This document shows, piece by piece, positions 5,559-6,259 of a stretch of DNA of 6,259 nucleotides. The first letter of the stretch is position 1. Every line of letters begins with the position of its first letter. The position numbers and the translations under genes were made by a program. Below the pieces are notes generated by a model that did no database searches, had not been told where the DNA came from, and worked only from the letters and a program-made list of their open reading frames with translations. Origin of the DNA: Gammaproteobacteria bacterium (lineage in GTDB: Bacteria; Pseudomonadota; Gammaproteobacteria; GCA-001735895); the NCBI GenBank assembly GCA_003645435.1, contig QNFD01000170.1, positions 1-6,259 on the forward strand, given 5' to 3'.

Positions 5559-5594
5559 TCGGCAGTTAAAGTTATAAATCACTTTAACTGCCGA
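5559..5594 (+). repeat. Perfect 14-bp hairpin in the nrdA leader
   Basis: TCGGCAGTTAAAGT (5559-5572) and ACTTTAACTGCCGA (5581-5594) are exact reverse complements around the 8-nt loop TATAAATC. It is followed by CAAGGATCG with no T run, so it is not an intrinsic terminator for the plus strand. On the minus strand a T-rich stretch begins only several bases beyond the stem. It is the longest perfect inverted repeat I found in the window. Confidence 0.85.
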
Positions 5595-5651
5595 CAAGGA
5601 TCGAATTGCCGGCCACATTGGCAGTATGAAACCAGGTTCTGGCGAACACCG

Positions 5652-5673
5652 CTTAGCGAGCCGGCTAAGTTTT
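5652..5673 (+). repeat. Second leader hairpin followed by TTTT
   Basis: CTTAGC (5652-5657) and GCTAAG (5664-5669) pair around the loop GAGCCG, and a G-U pair can extend the stem by one. Four T (5670-5673) follow. This resembles a weak intrinsic terminator 50 nt before nrdA and could act as an attenuator, but the stem is short and the T run brief. Confidence 0.4.
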
Positions 5674-5697
5674 ACAGAGTTGATAAAAAAGTAAAAT
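5671..5697 (+). promoter_or_regulatory. Possible second, proximal nrdA promoter
   Basis: TTTACA (5671-5676) and TAAAAT (5692-5697) each match the sigma-70 consensus at five of six positions, but the spacer is only 15 bp. Transcription from here would start about 20 nt before nrdA and bypass both the NrdR boxes and the structured leader. The short spacer and A/T-rich context make chance likely. Confidence 0.25.
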
Positions 5698-5723
5698 TTT
5701 GAATGTCACGGAATAAAATTTAA

Positions 5724-6259
5724 ATGCAAAACATAGAATCACCTCTTACCAGGGCACCCATGGCCCCGGAAAAACCGCTCGGCACAATAACCGAGGGACA
5801 CGGCAGTTCACTGATCACTAACTACAAGGTAGTTCGCCGCAATGGTAAATTAGCCGGTTTTGACAAAAACAAAATCGCAATTGCGATGACCAAGGCATTC
5901 CTCGCCGTAGAAGGAGGTCAGGCGGCTGCTTCCACACGAGTTCACGAAACCGTAGAAAAACTCACTGACCTCGTAGTCGAAACCTTGACTAGACGCCAGC
6001 CAAACGGCGGCACCTTCCATATAGAAGACATCCAGGATCAGGTTGAACTGGCAATGATGCGCAATGGCGACCAAAAAATTGCGCGCGCTTACGTGCTGTA
6101 TCGTGAAGAACGAACGAACGCCAGGGCTCTGGAACGCATCGAAGAACCGGATAGCCGGGATGTCGATGAAATTGTCGATCTCAGTGTCAAGCTAAAGGAT
6201 GGCAGCACGATTCCACTAGACACCTCACGCCTGAAAACCATTATCAGCGAAGCCTGCAA
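5724..6259 (+). CDS. nrdA: Ribonucleoside-diphosphate reductase class Ia, large subunit NrdA (5' part only)
   Basis: The first 178 codons of an open frame that runs off the window end. NrdA reduces ribonucleoside diphosphates to deoxyribonucleotides together with the radical-bearing NrdB subunit. After a low-complexity N-terminus of about 30 residues comes an ATP-cone allosteric domain (about 34-127): VVRRNGKLAGFDKNKI, AMTKAFLAVEGG, GGTFHIEDIQDQVELAMMR and ARAYVLYREER. A second cone-like segment begins at about residue 153 (LSVKLKDGSTIPLDTSRLKTIISEAC), as in Pseudomonas aeruginosa NrdA, which has tandem ATP cones. The catalytic cysteines lie beyond the window. The ATG at 5724 is preceded by a modest GGA at 11-12 nt spacing. 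Upstream NrdR and DnaA sites independently support the identity. nrdB probably follows outside the window. Confidence 0.95.
   Translation, partial: MQNIESPLTRAPMAPEKPLGTITEGHGSSLITNYKVVRRNGKLAGFDKNKIAIAMTKAFLAVEGGQAAASTRVHETVEKLTDLVVETLTRRQPNGGTFHIEDIQDQVELAMMRNGDQKIARAYVLYREERTNARALERIEEPDSRDVDEIVDLSVKLKDGSTIPLDTSRLKTIISEAC

Larger units (their letters stand above)
5498..5723 (+). other. Long, structured 5' leader of nrdA
   Basis: The stretch between the predicted transcription start and the nrdA ATG holds no gene that I can support, but it contains nested complementarity. GGTTTCATA (5537-5545) pairs with TATGAAACC (5625-5633) over 9 bp and encloses a perfect 14-bp hairpin (5559-5594) and a weak TGCC/GGCA stem (5607-5610 with 5620-5623). 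A further hairpin (5652-5669) lies outside that closing stem. The shape is a multi-branched fold with a closing stem. I find no B12-box-like sequence or other riboswitch core that I recognise. Folding is inferred from base complementarity by eye. Confidence 0.5.

Noticed and set aside
5559..5594. Intrinsic terminator at the 14-bp hairpin
   Set aside because: No T run follows on the plus strand, and on the minus strand the T-rich stretch starts several bases too far from the stem.
5498..5723. Adenosylcobalamin riboswitch in the nrdA leader
   Set aside because: I find no B12-box-like sequence or conserved core segments; known examples usually precede nrdJ-linked or cobalamin genes.
5547..5723. 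Open frame upstream of and in phase with nrdA that might extend its N-terminus
   Set aside because: It contains no start codon before its TGA at 5700-5702, and a TAA directly precedes the nrdA ATG.

Overview
The window looks like a chromosomal segment of a gammaproteobacterium, probably an environmental lineage outside the enterics. The evidence is a ptsN-hprK-rapZ-HPr cluster with a full-length HPr kinase (absent from E. coli), an NrdA N-terminus resembling the Pseudomonas class Ia enzyme, a perfect DnaA box, and NrdR boxes. Base composition looks moderate and even by eye. I see no insertion sequence, tRNA, rRNA, CRISPR array or phage gene.

Layout. Positions 3-31 are a Rho-independent terminator ending an upstream unit outside the window. 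Positions 143-2810 are a tightly packed plus-strand cluster: ptsN (EIIA-Ntr), hprK, rapZ, a 33-codon ORF that looks like a vestigial mannose-type EIIA, and an HPr gene (ptsO). Most junctions are ATGA overlaps or 2-nt gaps. After 181 bp comes mgtE (2992-4341), a magnesium transporter/channel. It converges, with only 3 bp between stop codons, on a minus-strand ROK sugar kinase resembling fructokinase Mak (4345-5268). Positions 5269-5723 are a regulatory intergenic region leading to nrdA (5724 to the window end, incomplete).

How the parts fit. The first cluster is a regulatory phosphotransferase system with no sugar permease. HPr keeps both His15 (the EI phosphorylation site) and Ser46 (the HprK site), so HprK has a plausible substrate two genes away. 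EIIA-Ntr keeps its phosphorylatable His. No ptsI (enzyme I) lies in the window, and the EIIA-Man slot is reduced to a short ORF whose active-site His position is Gln, so the local PTS appears eroded. RapZ lacks the basic C-terminal tail that E. coli RapZ uses for sRNA binding.

The nrdA upstream region is the richest regulatory stretch. It has a perfect DnaA box with a weaker copy 10 bp away, two NrdR boxes exactly 32 bp apart, and an extended -10 promoter whose -35 lies in the second NrdR box. A leader of about 225 nt follows, with a perfect 14-bp hairpin nested inside a 9-bp long-range pairing and a further hairpin downstream. The transcription-factor sites fit known RNR control. The structured leader matches no riboswitch class that I can recognise, and it is the best candidate here for something undescribed.
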